The notes under the pieces are model-generated. The model saw only the letters and a list, made by a program, of their open reading frames with translations, searched no databases and was not told the DNA's origin. From Blepharisma japonicum (taxonomy: Eukaryota > Ciliophora > Heterotrichea > Heterotrichida > Blepharismidae), in assembly GCA_949751835.1 (NCBI GenBank), contig CATKHK010000001.1:558001-622000 (forward strand): a stretch of 64,000 nt of DNA, written 5' to 3'. Below are positions 1-11,570 of the stretch, in pieces. Position numbers and translations under genes: made by a program. Within the stretch, counting starts at the first letter, position 1. Every line of letters starts with the position of its first letter.

Positions 1-27
1 TTGAATATCTGAAATTTGGATTTATAA

Positions 28-552
28 ATGGCAGCCAAAGACATCAAGAAAATCGTCAACATTCTGGCTTACGCAGGAATTGCTAAACCAACTGCGAAGC
101 TAGGCCAAGCTCTAGGGCCGCTTGGGTTGAATATGGCTCAAGTTTGCAAAGAATTAAATGAAATGACGAACCATATTCGTACAGAAACACCAATAAAAGC
201 CAAACTCTTTGCAAGATTTGACAAAACTTATACAATTGAGCTCCAGTCACCACCTACAAGTTGGATGATAAGGAGAGCTGCAGGAATTGTTGTAAAATTC
301 AATTAGAAAGGATCGCCCGCACCTGGGCATGAAGATATTGGGGTTATCTCTATTAAAAGTATTTATGAAATCGCAAAAATTAAGCAAGAAATGGATAAGA
401 ATTTCCAAAAAATCAGTTTACAAAGTATTTGCACTGTAAAGTATATTTAGCAAATTATGGGAACTTGTAAGTCTATGGGCGTGAGAGTAGTGGAAGACAG
501 AAGCAAGCCTGATTCAAGAAGAATCCTTGTTAGAAAAATAGGACAAAAATAA
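28..552 (+). CDS. MRPL11: Mitochondrial ribosomal protein L11 (uL11m)
   Basis: This is the uL11 protein of the mitochondrial large subunit, part of the GTPase-associated centre. The 164-aa product starts MAAKDIKKIVNILAYAGIAK and carries the family block LGQALGPLGLNMAQVCKE followed by SWMIRRAAGI. Two in-frame TAG codons are explained by 15-nt introns at 292-306 (gtaaaattcaattag) and 436-450 (gtaaagtatatttag). Both are phase 0. Removing them gives AAGIVKGSPAPGHEDIG and ICTQIMGTCKSMGVRVVED, which match the C-terminal half of the family. The stop is TAA at 550. The length agrees with mitochondrial L11. A mitochondrial rather than cytosolic assignment rests on the bacterial-type sequence. No long targeting peptide is visible, so import would use the short basic N-terminus. 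Confidence 0.93.
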
Positions 553-1143
553 TAGGCTAATAGTTTCTATTCACAAGCATTTATTTACATATATAACTTG
601 AGATGTTTATAAACTTCTTGAGCACGTTTCTTTTGTTTAATCAGAGCTTATAGGATCTAAAGATATAGAAAGAAATTATGCTACCGATATCATGCTTATT
701 CAAAAGATTCAAAGTGGCAAAATTAATATAGCTCAATACGCTATTAGGAAGCTTGAATATGATTATTGTAAAATATAAAAATTTTTTGTTAAAATAGAAA
801 AATTTAAGGAAAATAAATTATAGTTTTCTCATTATGCTTAAGAAGAAATAAAAGATTTTTAATTGCTATAATATTATTAGCTAATATTGCAGCAAGTAAT
901 TGTCGCTAGATATTGGAATAAATCATAAGTTAAGAAATAAAGAAAATTAATGAAGATAATAATCTTACTAAGATATCCAAATCTAGCTAAAAAAATTCAA
1001 ATGTTCTCAAATAAATTCGAAGGAAATTAATGAAGTTAATAATCTTATTAGAATTATTAATTCCAGCTAAAACTTCAAACACTCTCAAATAAATGCTTAT
1101 GAGTTCATCTTCTTCAAATTATATAAATAGTGAACCAAAATGT
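553..1143. other. AT-rich intergenic region with a coding-like relic and an imperfect direct repeat
   Basis: No intact gene is visible. The plus-strand frame at 605-775 reads as protein-like sequence with one TAA and a TGA just upstream, so it may be a gene relic. Around 943-1015 and 1021-1095 two copies of an imperfect unit of about 75 bp occur, sharing blocks such as aaattaatgaag, taataatctta and ctcaaataaat. Confidence 0.45.
943..1095. repeat. Imperfect tandem direct repeat, two units of about 75 bp
   Basis: Two neighbouring units share aaattaatgaag, taataatctta, ctagct/cagct followed by aaaa, and ctcaaataaat in the same order, with scattered substitutions. The duplication is non-coding as far as can be seen. 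It sits just downstream of the convergent end of the acidic-protein gene. Confidence 0.5.
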
Positions 1144-1569
1144 TTAATTAGTTTTCTTTCCATTGCTTTTCTTTGGTTTTTCTTCCTCAGAGCTTGAGTC
1201 TTGATATTCTTCTGATTCTTCTACACTACTTTCAGGCTCCTCCTCTCCCTCGCTTTCGCCACTAGCATTTTCCTCTAACTCCTCTTCCCCACTTTCAGAG
1301 CTACCTTCTTGCTCTTCTTCCATATGCCTTTCTCTGAACTTCATATAACCTGCTAAATCAAATTCTTCGTCTTCTCCATGCTCTCCCTCATCAGACAATA
1401 ATGGCGGCTCTTCTGAAGACGACTCAGAAGCGTTAGGAGCGAAATCTTCATCTGAGCTTTCTTCGACTTCTTCCAAAATTTTTGCTTTTTTTGCAGGTTT
1501 GGGGTCGTTTTTGCCATTGGCTTGGGTAGTTCTCTTTGCTGGGATTGGTTCATCGTGTTCTCCTGACAT
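1144..1569 (-). CDS. Acidic Ser/Glu-rich protein, unknown function
   Basis: The 141-aa protein is almost wholly low complexity. It has a short basic start (PAKRTTQANGK), then runs of Glu, Asp and Ser, with one more ordered segment EEFDLAGYMKFRERHMEEEQ near residue 67, and ends in a Lys-rich tail. The composition resembles nuclear acidic or histone-interacting tails and contains many potential casein kinase II sites, but I recognise no family. The start is the only plausible ATG (complement of 1567-1569) and the stop is TAA. Its upstream region faces the stop of the RPS3A gene. Function is not assigned. Confidence 0.7.
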   Translation of the reverse strand: MSGEHDEPIPAKRTTQANGKNDPKPAKKAKILEEVEESSDEDFAPNASESSSEEPPLLSDEGEHGEDEEFDLAGYMKFRERHMEEEQEGSSESGEEELEENASGESEGEEEPESSVEESEEYQDSSSEEEKPKKSNGKKTN

Positions 1570-1724
1570 TTTGCTATTTAATATATTGAAAAGAAGTGTG
1601 GAGCAAGATAAAGCAAAAAAAATAATAAAAACTCCTTAGAAGTGCATTGCCAACTCTAGATTTAATGTGAAAATTATAAATAGGGCTGACATCATGATAT
1701 ATAAAGAGCTATGAAGAAGATTAC

Positions 1725-2504
1725 TTATTTAGCTATTTCTGCTGTAAGGGCGTTTTTGGCTCCTTCCTCTTCTGGCTTAGCTTGAGTGGAGATTTCTGGT
1801 GCATCTTTGTAAAGCTCCATAAGTTTAGCCACATCGATCTTTGGTCTCTTGATAACCTTGACTTTCCTGACATAGACATTCTGTAATGGGAAAATGGTTG
1901 CGCATTCCTTCACAATCCTCTTGTTGATATCAGTTCCAATCAAAACCTTCACGAGGCCTTTAAGGTCGTTTGACTGAGCTTCGTTTGCTAAGATGTTCAT
2001 CATGGTCTTTCTAATTTGTTTAATTTGTGAAGTCTTAGCATAGCAGGTCTTTTTAACTTGGTTAGCTCTTTTGGCTGTGAAGCCAATGCAGAACATCCTG
2101 ACTTTAAAGTTGTCCTTGGTCTCAACATCAATGTGGGCTTCAATGAGTGTCTGCCACTTTCTCAGCAGAGAGCAAAGCATGTCTCTGGTAAAATCAAGGC
2201 CATAGAAGTTTGTAAGGCACTGTTTTCCTTGGACTTCATCAACAATAAGCTTGACTTTTCTGTAGGCGAGTTCATCAGAATTCTGGAGGTCTGCGAGGTT
2301 AGCTTCGAAAACTCTTCCTTTAAGAGCATCACTTGCAATTTTGGTCCCTGATGTTTTGTTTACAAAAGTCTTGCCAACGTTTCTGACTGTGAAGGTTGAA
2401 GGAGCTTTAACTTCGAAGACTTCTTTTTTTGAGAAAGGATCTCCGACGCGTTTCTTTCCTCCTTTACGAGCACGTGAAGCCTGCTTGTTTTTGCCCTGTG
2501 CCAT
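1725..2504 (-). CDS. RPS3A: 40S ribosomal protein S3a (eS1)
   Basis: This 259-aa protein is the eukaryotic/archaeal eS1 family member of the small cytosolic subunit. It shows the basic N-terminus ([15 protein letters not shown]), the conserved segment [49 protein letters not shown] and the C-terminal [20 protein letters not shown]. The length is typical of the family (about 260 aa). No TGA and no intron interrupt it, as might be expected for a highly expressed gene. The start is the first ATG after an AT-rich leader. Confidence 0.97.
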   Translation of the reverse strand: MAQGKNKQASRARKGGKKRVGDPFSKKEVFEVKAPSTFTVRNVGKTFVNKTSGTKIASDALKGRVFEANLADLQNSDELAYRKVKLIVDEVQGKQCLTNFYGLDFTRDMLCSLLRKWQTLIEAHIDVETKDNFKVRMFCIGFTAKRANQVKKTCYAKTSQIKQIRKTMMNILANEAQSNDLKGLVKVLIGTDINKRIVKECATIFPLQNVYVRKVKVIKRPKIDVAKLMELYKDAPEISTQAKPEEEGAKNALTAEIAK

Positions 2505-3022
2505 TTAATGTTAACCACAGCTAACATGGAGCATAAGAATAAATGCTTATTGAGGATTCAATTAAAGGAAGAGTTCATGATAGTTTTAAAAAGCAAGAGC
2601 AAAAGCAGTTTCAAAGAACCTAACGGTGGTTTGAGTAATAATAATTCAAGAACAAAAAAAGATTAGAGAAAGAGTAAAGAAAAAGAGTTTGATTGAGAAG
2701 AAAGTTGATGAATTCATTTATAGTGAGGCAATGTGTGCGAATCAGAAATAAAACTGGAGTGCAGATCAATTTATAATTGAATGAGAGGTTATTTATTAAT
2801 CAAAAGAATTATACTCCATATGTAGTTACGTTTTAATTGTAGTTAAACACTTCTTACTCCAATTTGTTATTAATTGAAGTTTATATTGGATTCATTATTA
2901 GGAGCAAACTATGGGCATGCAACTTTTATTACTGCAAATCCTTTTTTAATACAACTTTTCTAAATATGAAAAGAATAAGTAACACGCGACAACAACAAGT
3001 TTAAACTTCGTTATAATTTGTA
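2505..3022. other. Intergenic region between divergent genes
   Basis: This stretch separates the RPS3A start from the C2-protein start and should hold both promoters. I see no RNA gene or repeat. A 29-codon ORF at 2577-2666 (MIVLKSKSKSSFKEPNGG...) is too short and unsupported to call. Confidence 0.5.
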
Positions 3023-4246
3023 ATGGCCCTAAAAAGTAAAGCAAGTGGAGGATTTTTGCTTAACCTATTCCAAGCTCGACTAAGCATCAATGTAGCAAGT
3101 ATTGGCACAATGAATCCCCAAGTTCACATCCACTATGGATGCTTAACTATGAAATCAAAAACAGCCACAGGTCAAGACCAGAACCCTCATTGGAACGAAG
3201 GGTTCAGCTTCGAAATAACCGAAAACGAATTAGAATTAATTGTTTACCATAAACCTCTACTTCTTAAAGAAGTCGAGATCGGACGTTGCAATGTAAAAAT
3301 CGAAGATACAGCAGGCTGATTTGAAATCACAAAAGAAGGGAAAAAAGTAGGATCTATTAGAATAGCTTTAAGAGAAGAAAAAGAAACAAGTGTGCAGAGC
3401 ACAAACCACTCTAGCAATAATTCCTGGGACTTGCAAAACGAATATACCAAAAAATTAGCAGAACTTGAACTTGAAAAAGAAGAAGTCAGCTTTTATAAGA
3501 AAAAGTACAAGCTAAAATTAGAAAAATTAAAGCAAGAACGAAGGAAATTGCAAGGGTATGAAGAAGGAGTAATAACTGACGAAGCTTTAGGAATTTCAAC
3601 TTCATTGGATGAGTTGAAATATTCAAATTTCGAAATCGCTGAAGAAAACAACTATTCAAGATATGATGGTAGCTTGAAATTAATTTTTGAAAAAATTCAA
3701 AAACACACGAAAAAAATGCAGAACGCCCAAATGGAAATTATTAAAAGAAAAAAACTTTTGAGGGCTCAGGAAGAAAATTTAGTTCAAGAGAAATTAAGAA
3801 TTAAGCAAGAATGGGAAAATGTGGAAAAGGCAAAAGTTGAATTTGAAGTAGTTAAAAAGAGAATTAGTGATGAATACTTGAAATTGAAGCATCATAAGCA
3901 GAAACTGAAATTACAGAATAAGTTAATTGAGATGAATAAACAAAGGGCGAATAAAACAGCAAGGCAAAAAGAAAGGCACCAGCAAATTCTGGATAAGATC
4001 AAGAATTCGAAGAGTCCTGAACAAAGCGATTGAAGTGAAAACCCTATTTGGACTGATAATGAGCCTAGTATAAAGAATGATGCGATTGATTTCTCTTATA
4101 CTCAGCCAAGAAGAACGCAAAGTATCGAAGGTCATCCAATTATTGATTTTCATACAGCCCGAACACCTCAAACATCAGAAAAGCCAAGACCACCATTGCA
4201 CCCGCTTTCAGCAAATTCATCGTCACGATTAATTTGTTTTGAATAA
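3023..4246 (+). CDS. C2-domain coiled-coil protein
   Basis: The 407-aa protein has an N-terminal C2-like beta sandwich (about residues 14-115; ARLSINVASIGTMNPQVHIH, then QDQNPHWNEGFSFEI, the usual NPxWNExF signature). A long charged coiled coil follows (about 125-330) and then a short polar tail. TGA codons are read as Trp at 3317 (AG-W-FEI) and 4031 (SD-W-SEN). Without this reading the gene would break into pieces that all lie in one frame. C2 domains often bind phospholipid or calcium, but the Asp ligands of Ca2+-binding C2 domains are not clear here. Its TAA at 4244 lies 12 bp from the stop of the convergent neighbour. The cellular role is unknown. Confidence 0.8.
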
Positions 4247-4258
4247 TTATATATAATT

Positions 4259-5374
4259 TTAACAAATTGATAATATGAAATCTGCATAAACTGAGCAATG
4301 ATCTGAAGGCCAAATTTTCTCAGATTCTCCATATCCGCATACTTCGCATATGGGTGGAGCTTCAATATTTCTGAAATAGATTCGGTCAAGCCTTTCTTTT
4401 GGCATTCATGAAGGGAATGTAAAGCCTTCTCCTTCCACATTGCCATTTTTCCAAGAATCTATCAGTCCTCCTTTAGAAGATTTAAAAAGATACTTCCCTT
4501 CTAAAAGGCGTGAGGGAAGTTCATAATATCTTCTTATATTCATATCCCCCAAAAGAATTTGAGGGGTTCCATCATTTTCTGCATTCATAAAATTCAAAAT
4601 ATCTTGTGCTTGCTTTAATTGCCCTTTAGGATCGTAAGTCATATGAGTATTGAAAACTGATAAATTTTTTTTTGGATGCTTAATTATCGATTTAAGGCAT
4701 GCTCTTTCTTCAATATCACCCCCAGCTTTAGTTAATTGTACAGTTCTAACATCGATAATAGGAAATCTTGATATTATAGAAATTCCTTCTGTAGAGCCGT
4801 TTTTATAAATCATTGATTCATGTGAATAATGATAGGGATATTCAGGTAGCAACTCTAAGAGTTCATCAAGCATATTTCTTTCACAAACTTTGTTAAGAAT
4901 AGAAGAACCAAATATTTTTGACATAAAACGAGTCATTGAGTCAGCCCCCAAATTTGGATCTCTTCGCACTTCCTGCATCCCGATAATATCTGGGTTTGTA
5001 TTTTTGATTTGTTGGGCTATTTTGTGAATTCGTACATCTCAGTTTGGATGTTTGGCAGCAGTTGCAAGATTATAAGTTTGAACTCTTATTATAGATGGTG
5101 TATCTAAATAAAACTTACTTGGATAGAATATATAGACAAGTGGGGATACTGAATTGATAATATGAGTCTCATACGTTTCATCAGTAATAGTAATTCAATT
5201 GCCTGATTGCAAAACTTTCAGCTCAAAGTCGTTTGAATAATCTTCGAATAACTTAGCAATGTATCTATTTAAATCCTACTGCTGAAGAGCGTATAATGGC
5301 AAAGAACGAAAATTGAAGATTTGGTAAGTTCTTGATTCAGTGATTAATTTTAGAGATGATTGTGTCTCCATCAT
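4259..5374 (-). CDS. Endonuclease/exonuclease/phosphatase-fold protein
   Basis: The 366-aa protein is a Mg2+-dependent EEP-superfamily hydrolase (DNase I, sphingomyelinase and inositol phosphatase fold). The catalytic signposts are in order: NPDIIGMQEVRRDP (metal-binding Glu near residue 130), VFNTHMTYD, ILLGDMNI, and after a TGA-coded Trp at 4406 the end FTFPSWMPKERLDRIYF and IWPSDHCSVYADF with the catalytic SDH. Further TGA-coded Trp lie at 5039 and 5195. A 15-nt intron at 5265-5279 (gtaggatttaaatag) joins the N-terminal exon. The first 115 residues are an unrecognised domain. The substrate cannot be told from sequence. The start is the first of two adjacent ATGs at 5374. The stop TAA at 4259-4261 is 12 bp from the convergent gene. 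Confidence 0.85.
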
Positions 5375-5658
5375 TTTATCAGAATTTTTATTGATATTAA
5401 CATTTCATTATTTTCTAAATTAAAAAATATGAGTTTTTATTTAAATTTTGGAATGAAAAAATGTGCGAATTGCTTTTCTTTGCCAATAAAATGGAATCAG
5501 CCAAAACTTTTAATTGAAAATCCTTTTGTGGACTAAGCTTCAGTGTATTAATAGAAATCGAAATAATTCTCATTAAAATAAAAACAGATTCCAATTCAAT
5601 TCAAATTAAGGCTGCTGAAATTAGAAAAAGCAGAGTTGATTATCCGAAAATAAAAAAA

Positions 5659-5740
5659 CGACACCTATGAGATTTGAACTCATGCGGGGAGACCCCATTA
5701 GCTTAGCAGGCTAACGCCTTAACCACTCGGCCAAAGTGTC
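5659..5740 (-). tRNA. tRNA-Ser (anticodon GCU)
   Basis: The reverse complement folds as a type II tRNA. The acceptor strands are GACACTT and AGGTGTC. The D arm begins TGGCCGAGTGG, the anticodon arm TTAGC-CTGCTAA-GCTAA carries GCT, and there is a long variable arm, which is typical of Ser and Leu tRNAs. The T arm contains GTTCAAATC. The anticodon GCU decodes AGC/AGU. CCA is not encoded, as expected in eukaryotes. No intron is present. Confidence 0.95.
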
Positions 5741-5978
5741 TGTTCAATTAATTAAGCTCATAAGTGTCTTTTGTATATTGAAAAATAAAAAATCTAAAAA
5801 TGAGAGCATTCTAATTATATTTTCTTGTAAATTGCATGCTTCACTAATCTTTAGCTTTTTCTAATCTTTGAATAAATCATCCAATAGTGCTCAATGTAAA
5901 CTAAATTTATTTTGCTGTTTTGAGGAGTCATTTATTCTGGTACCTATTCTTATCATGGAACTTAAATAGATTTAAATT

Positions 5979-8900
5979 ATGGCATTAGTTCAAGAAATTA
6001 AAATCGGTGACAATAGAATAACAACCCACATATCAGACCAAGAGCAAGACACTCTATTAGAAGTCACTTTCCCAACTGTTCCATGCCTGATTACTCATTT
6101 TTCCTTTTTGGTTAGAGACTCAGAGCAAGCAAATAAAATTTTTAAACTCAGCAGCATTGAAGCTAAACGAAATGAAGAAGACGATTACACTAGTCTCCAT
6201 GACTGCGAAATCCCTAACTTGGATCCAAATGTTGAGTTTCAACAAAAAGGCACAGTTGTGATGGTCCCTGCTTTAGGAGTTTCTCACTCAATCCGAATTG
6301 TCTTTACATGTCATAATGACCTTGAAGACTGTGACGCTGAAGTAGCTGCTATATCAAAAAGAAGCCATTGGGCAGTCCAAGCATTTCAAGACTGCTATAA
6401 TGCTGTAGCAATTGTGGGGTTTAGTTTAAATGTGAGTCCTACAGCTTCTCATGTAGTAACTTTGCTTAATATTGCAAGCATTTTGAGAAAAGAGCCAGAA
6501 GGATCAGATGCTGACTATTTAGCAGGCTTAGCTCTCATGAATGCAAGAAGATTTGTGCAGGCTTCAGAATTGATAAGAAGAGCTGAGTCAAGATTTGTAG
6601 GGCCTCTTGATATGCCAACAAAAACACCAAGGAACTTTGGAACTCCTCACACAAGATCACCATCAGCAACAAATAATAAAAAATTGCTCCGAGCTGCTAA
6701 ACTTGAGCTATTAGTTGCTGAAGGATTCAATCAGCATGGGCAAATTCTGGATAAATTAATTGCTTATGAGCATGCAACTGAATTGTATTTAGGAGGGACG
6801 GAATTAGATGCAGTGAGCTTAGATAGCGATATATATAGCAGTTTGCAGCGTTTGCAGCCTCATCTTGGCAGACTTTTACTAAAAAATTTGCATGATAAGC
6901 TAGAACCTTTGAGAATGGCATGTGTAAGAGGATTAGAATTTCTAATGGAAAACTTAGGCTGCTCTTTAGGCACTCAACTTATCCAAACTTTGAAAATTAC
7001 AATTAAATCTTACCCTCTGGCAGCCCAAGCATTTTCATCAGATTCTTTTAACAATTCTTTAATGTCAGCAATATCTATTAGTGATATTATACATAAAGAA
7101 GAGCCCCCATCAGCAGGATTAATAGATTCTTACAACCGTTTACTAGAAACCTGCTTGAGCACCTTATCTTCTGCATCTCCTCAACTTCTGCATTTAATTT
7201 TCAATGAAGTTCTCTCTCATTACTTACTCATTTCTGAACTTCCCAAAGATTTGAAAATTTATTTATTAAAATTCACTGAAAAAGTTACTACGATCTGTGA
7301 AGCAGACCTTGATTATTCAAACTCACTTCTTACTGGGATTTTAAGTATGAGATCTTGCGAAGAGATCAGCGAGCATGCAACTAGAGTGTGGGAGTTGGTG
7401 AAAACTAAAGTTTTGCCTCATTATACAGCTTCAAGGCTCGAGTCACTTGTTAATTGGATTGTAGATGTACTGAAAGGAGACAGCTGTGAAGAGCACATAT
7501 CAAGTGTGCTAGAACTTGTTATATTATTAGGAAAAAGAGAAGAAAATCAAAATTCATTGATTAAGCCTAGACAAAGGCCTCAATTAAATCAGCTGATGAA
7601 CCCACTTTTGCAATGGCTAGATTATTCTGCATCAAACCAAGAAAGGCTGGCATTATTTCAGCAGGTGTGGGGATGCATCGTGGGAATTTCAATGAGCATG
7701 CCTGAAATCAATTTAGTCAAAGTTATGATGCCGCTACTGCAAAAGGTAAATGAATACTGTAAAATGGCAACTCTTCCACTGCCAATGCTGAAGTTTTTAA
7801 ACGTTGTGCTTTCAGATCTTAAACCAGATTCAGCTTTTTACGAGTTTTTATTAGATTTTTTACCTAACTTTTGCCAATCAATTCCCAGCAATGTGCATGA
7901 TGAAGTTTTTCAGGTTTTAAACCAAATTCTCAGTTTTATTGGTGGATGCTTAAGTGAGCATCATTTAGAAGCCTTAATTGAAGGAGTGCTAGATCAATAT
8001 ACAGTTAAAAGCCAATCCCAAAAGCAAACGCGGACATATTTAACTAATTTAATTGTCAGCCAGCAAATGTACCTAGAATTTGTTCTTGATTATTGCTTTT
8101 TATTGAATCAGGATAACAATTTTGATCATTTTAAATTTGACAGGCAAAAAATTATTTTAGAGCATGATCATTTTCTTGAAAAATTGTCATTCGCTATAGA
8201 AGTTTTATCGTTATTAGAAAGTCCTCACTCAGAGATAGTAATTGGTCATATGGAACAAATTGGTAATGTCTGCCAAAAGCTTCTAACGAGCAAAGACTCT
8301 CATGTAAGAATAAGAAGCTTAGAAGTTTTAAGGCTTCTAGGAGAAATCACGCTGATTTCTGAAGAAGATGACACTCTGTGCATAAGCAAATTAATAGCAG
8401 CCACTGTGAAGCCTTATCTAGAATCTGGAGAAGACGCAAAAGTTGTATTTTACAGCCTGCAGCTTGTAGATATGATCTTCAAAAACTTACTGCCTCCAAC
8501 GATTGATGAAGAGAGATACCAAGAAGCAAGGATGCTTGAAGCTCTTAAGCTTTGGAACGGGGTTCAAAACCAAATCTATTCTCCATGAAGCAATAACCGT
8601 GCCATTTCTTTTTCAATTTTATGCTCTTGGGTGCAAATTGATATAAACCAGCTGAGAGCTCCACTTCAGTCCAAACTTAAACTAAGCCTGCTTCCACTTC
8701 TTTTATCACTATTATCAAGCAAGGAGTCAGAATCAAGAGCTGGAGCATTGAATATTATGGGCTCTTTTTGTGGGTTAAATTTACCTGACACTGCAACTGA
8801 TGTCAGCACTTCTGTGTTTAAAAAACACAGTGAGCAAGTCCCAGTGGCGATTTGGGAGCAAGTTTTTCATTTACAAGATGACTGGGACCCTATGATTAGA

Positions 8901-9953
8901 GATGCAGCATGTGTTCTTATTCAGTTGTCAGCACCCAAAGAAGAAGTAAGACGTTGCTATCAAGTCCAAAAAGAAGAATTATCGCTGAGGACTTTGAATA
9001 TTGCTAATCTGGAAATTGAAGAAGGTAGTGAAAGCCCAGCTGATGAAAATATTTTCTGGGCTGAAAATTATTCAAGCCAAGAACTGGTACAACTTGTGAG
9101 TTTATTTAAGACAGATACAAAAAACCCAAGCCAACTGTGGAATGAACCTAGAGAAAATAGAGAAGGAGGATTAGAGTTTGGCAAGACTGAGGAGTCAAAG
9201 CCGGAGGATGAAGAGGAAACCTTAGAAGCGCTAGGAGTCATTGATATTGAAGATGAATTGCTTGAAGGCTGCGATGATGAAGCCAATAATTTCCCAGTCA
9301 TAAAAAATAACTACGCTAAAAGGAAACCTCAGCAAAAGCACGTCAACCAAACAACTGAAGACCAAACTTGGAGTCGGCCTTTGAGACCTCATAATTCATC
9401 ACTGAGACCTTGCACACCTCCAGCAAAAACTCAGCATGATCTGCCAAGAGCAGTAAGACCCCAATCTCGGCATGCTATGCGTGACCCAATTATTATAGAA
9501 GATTCGAGTTCGAAACCTCAAGAGCCGACAGCCAAACAAATGCCTCAGCCTCCTCCTGATTCTAAAGACCCAAAAAAGGATATTCCAGAATTTGATATCG
9601 AAGAAGACATTGATATTGCTGATCTTGAAGAAGAAAAAGAAGAAGGACATTTTAGGCGTAATAGCTTAGAAGATTTAGAAGATCTACTGAACCCTGAACC
9701 TGAGCTGAAATTAACTCCAGATTTTGATATAAGAAATGGGAATAAATCACCTCAAAGCTCAAGAAAAAAAATTGAAGAAGAGCTTGCGAATAGACTAAAA
9801 AATTCAGTTTCTCAGCCTACAACTTTGAGTAAAATTTATCTTCAAAAACCTGATCTTGCTATTTTTAAAAAAAAATCTCGATCCCTGAACAACAGCTTAG
9901 TGAAAGGGAGAAGAGGTAGTTCTGGCAAATCAAATAAAAAACTCAAGCCTTAA
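5979..9953 (+). CDS. Large alpha-helical (HEAT-like) protein, unknown function
   Basis: A 1324-aa protein is encoded by one open frame. A TGA at 8586 is read as Trp (IYSP-W-SNNRAISFSI), joining two long pieces in the same frame. The N-terminal 130 residues look like a beta-rich domain. The body (about 200-1010) is made of Leu-rich paired helices resembling HEAT/ARM repeats. From about residue 1030 the chain becomes acidic, Pro-rich and polar, ending in a Lys/Ser-rich basic tail (KGRRGSSGKSNKKLKP). I do not recognise an orthologue. Such a solenoid with a disordered tail usually acts as a scaffold, but that is inference. The start ATG follows an AT-rich leader downstream of tRNA-Ser. No intron is needed. 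Confidence 0.75.
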
Positions 9954-10017
9954 TTATAAATAATATAATAATATTTTCGAAAAATTGAATTTAAGGATGG
10001 ATTTTAAATAGATTATT

Positions 10018-11319
10018 TTAATTATTACATGTCTCTTGAGCCATTTCGCTTCGCAAACCATCCCATTCTATTAAAAACTGTTTAAATTCCTGTACTGTGC
10101 ACGCATTTCTTATAAATGTATGCTTCTTTAGCATAGATGCCGTGGCTCTTTCAAAAGGATTCTTTTTCAGGCACTCGCTTATAAAGTTCGTAAACAAAAA
10201 GCTCCACTTATTTTGGCCTTCCAGCTGTGGTTCAGGGAGCTGAGATAAGCAGTTCATTACCTTCATTGGAGGTTCATTTATGAAAGGAGGATCTCCTTGA
10301 GCAATCTCAATGGCTAAAATTCCAAGTGACCATATATCACATTTCATATCATAGTGTTTTCCCTCTGCAACTTCTGGAGCCATCCAGTAAGGAGTTCCTA
10401 CTATTGTAGTTCTGGATGAGTTATCTGAAGTTAATTGCACACTAAATCCAAAGTCATTTAGTTTGACATAGCCCTAAATATAAAATACGTCTGGGGATAA
10501 TAATACATTGTCAGACTTAATATCTCGATGAATTCGATGCTCTTGATGCAGCCATGACAAGGCCTTCAAAATTTCTCCGCATATATAAGCAATAATATTT
10601 TCTGGAATTTTTCCATAGTTTTCTTTTATTAGAGTAGTTAAGTTGCACTTCATGCACTCTAAAGCAACCCAGATTTCACTAATTGAAAAATACTTTTTAT
10701 GCTCAAATGCTTTATAACATTCAATGATGTTTTCATGCTTAGAAATTTGAAGCAGCCCAATCTCGTTTAAAATCTGGCTTTTCTGCTCTTTAGCTGACAC
10801 TTTTACCCTTTTCAGAGCCACTTCTTTGCCAGTCTTCTTATGGGTTGCCCTGAAGACTGATCCTGATCCTCCATTGCCAATCTGAGAGGTAATTGTATAC
10901 TCTGATAGAGGGTCTTTAAGTGAAAGCTTCATTTTACTTTTCATAAGGCGCTTATATTGTTTTGATGAAATCAAATCTGAAAAGCTTTCATCATCTGATT
11001 CTTCTAGGCAAGGCGACTCTGTATCAAGACGAATTAGCTGACTCTCCATATCTCCATTAGGCTCAGGAGAGACTCTGCAGTTATAAGAGAGGTGGCCTTC
11101 TTGTCTTCTACACTGATAACAAGGAGAACAAAACTGATATGATTTAAAGGGCCAAAGCACATTGTGCTTCACAGTAAGGCTACATCTCCGACAAAAAATT
11201 TTTTCTAATTATAATCTACTGCAAACTTTGCATTTTCGCTTTTTACTAAAGAATGTAAATTCATAATGACAGTTAGTACACTCCGAACCTCGCCTGGAAT
11301 GTGTTGTAAATGGATCCAT
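10018..11319 (-). CDS. FYVE-like zinc finger / STE20-PAK-type protein kinase
   Basis: The 423-aa protein combines an N-terminal Cys-rich finger with a Ser/Thr kinase. The finger (about residues 14-57) is built from CTNCHYEFTFF, CKVCKKFFCRRC and FCSPCYQC, the paired CxxC layout of FYVE-like domains, which suggests phosphoinositide membrane targeting. The kinase (about 130-390) has GNGGSGSVF, VALKRVK, HRDIKSDNVLL, NDFG and GTPYWMAPEV, the STE20/PAK activation-loop signature, with all catalytic residues present. Two 15-nt introns are required: 11205-11219 (gtagattataattag) inside the finger, and 10474-10488 (gtattttatatttag) just before DGYVKLNDFG. The start is the ATG at 11319. The RxxRRC-type basic patch is retained in part (CRRC), so lipid binding is plausible but unproven. 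Confidence 0.85.
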
Positions 11320-11570
11320 TTATATGATATGACATTGAAGTTTCAAATAAATATTGGCTCTATTTAGTAAGTAATTATGAATATGAAAATTTGTAAATAA
11401 ATTTATAATATATATCAGATTTATATGAAAAACTAATTCTATTAGATTGAACCAGTATCAATATATTTCTAAACAACTTATTTCCTTTTTTTAAGAAGAA
11501 ATTAATCCTACAAGAATATGATTAAATCAAGATATCTCAAATTTTTAAATAAAAGCTCCCTATTATGCAT

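Noticed and set aside
304-450. In-frame TAG codons suggesting a frameshifted or broken L11 gene
   Set aside because: Both are the last bases of 15-nt introns; removing them restores the family sequence exactly at codon boundaries.
3317-8588. Many genes seemingly split by TGA stops
   Set aside because: The pieces share one frame and conserved Trp positions coincide with TGA, so these are sense codons, not pseudogene breaks.
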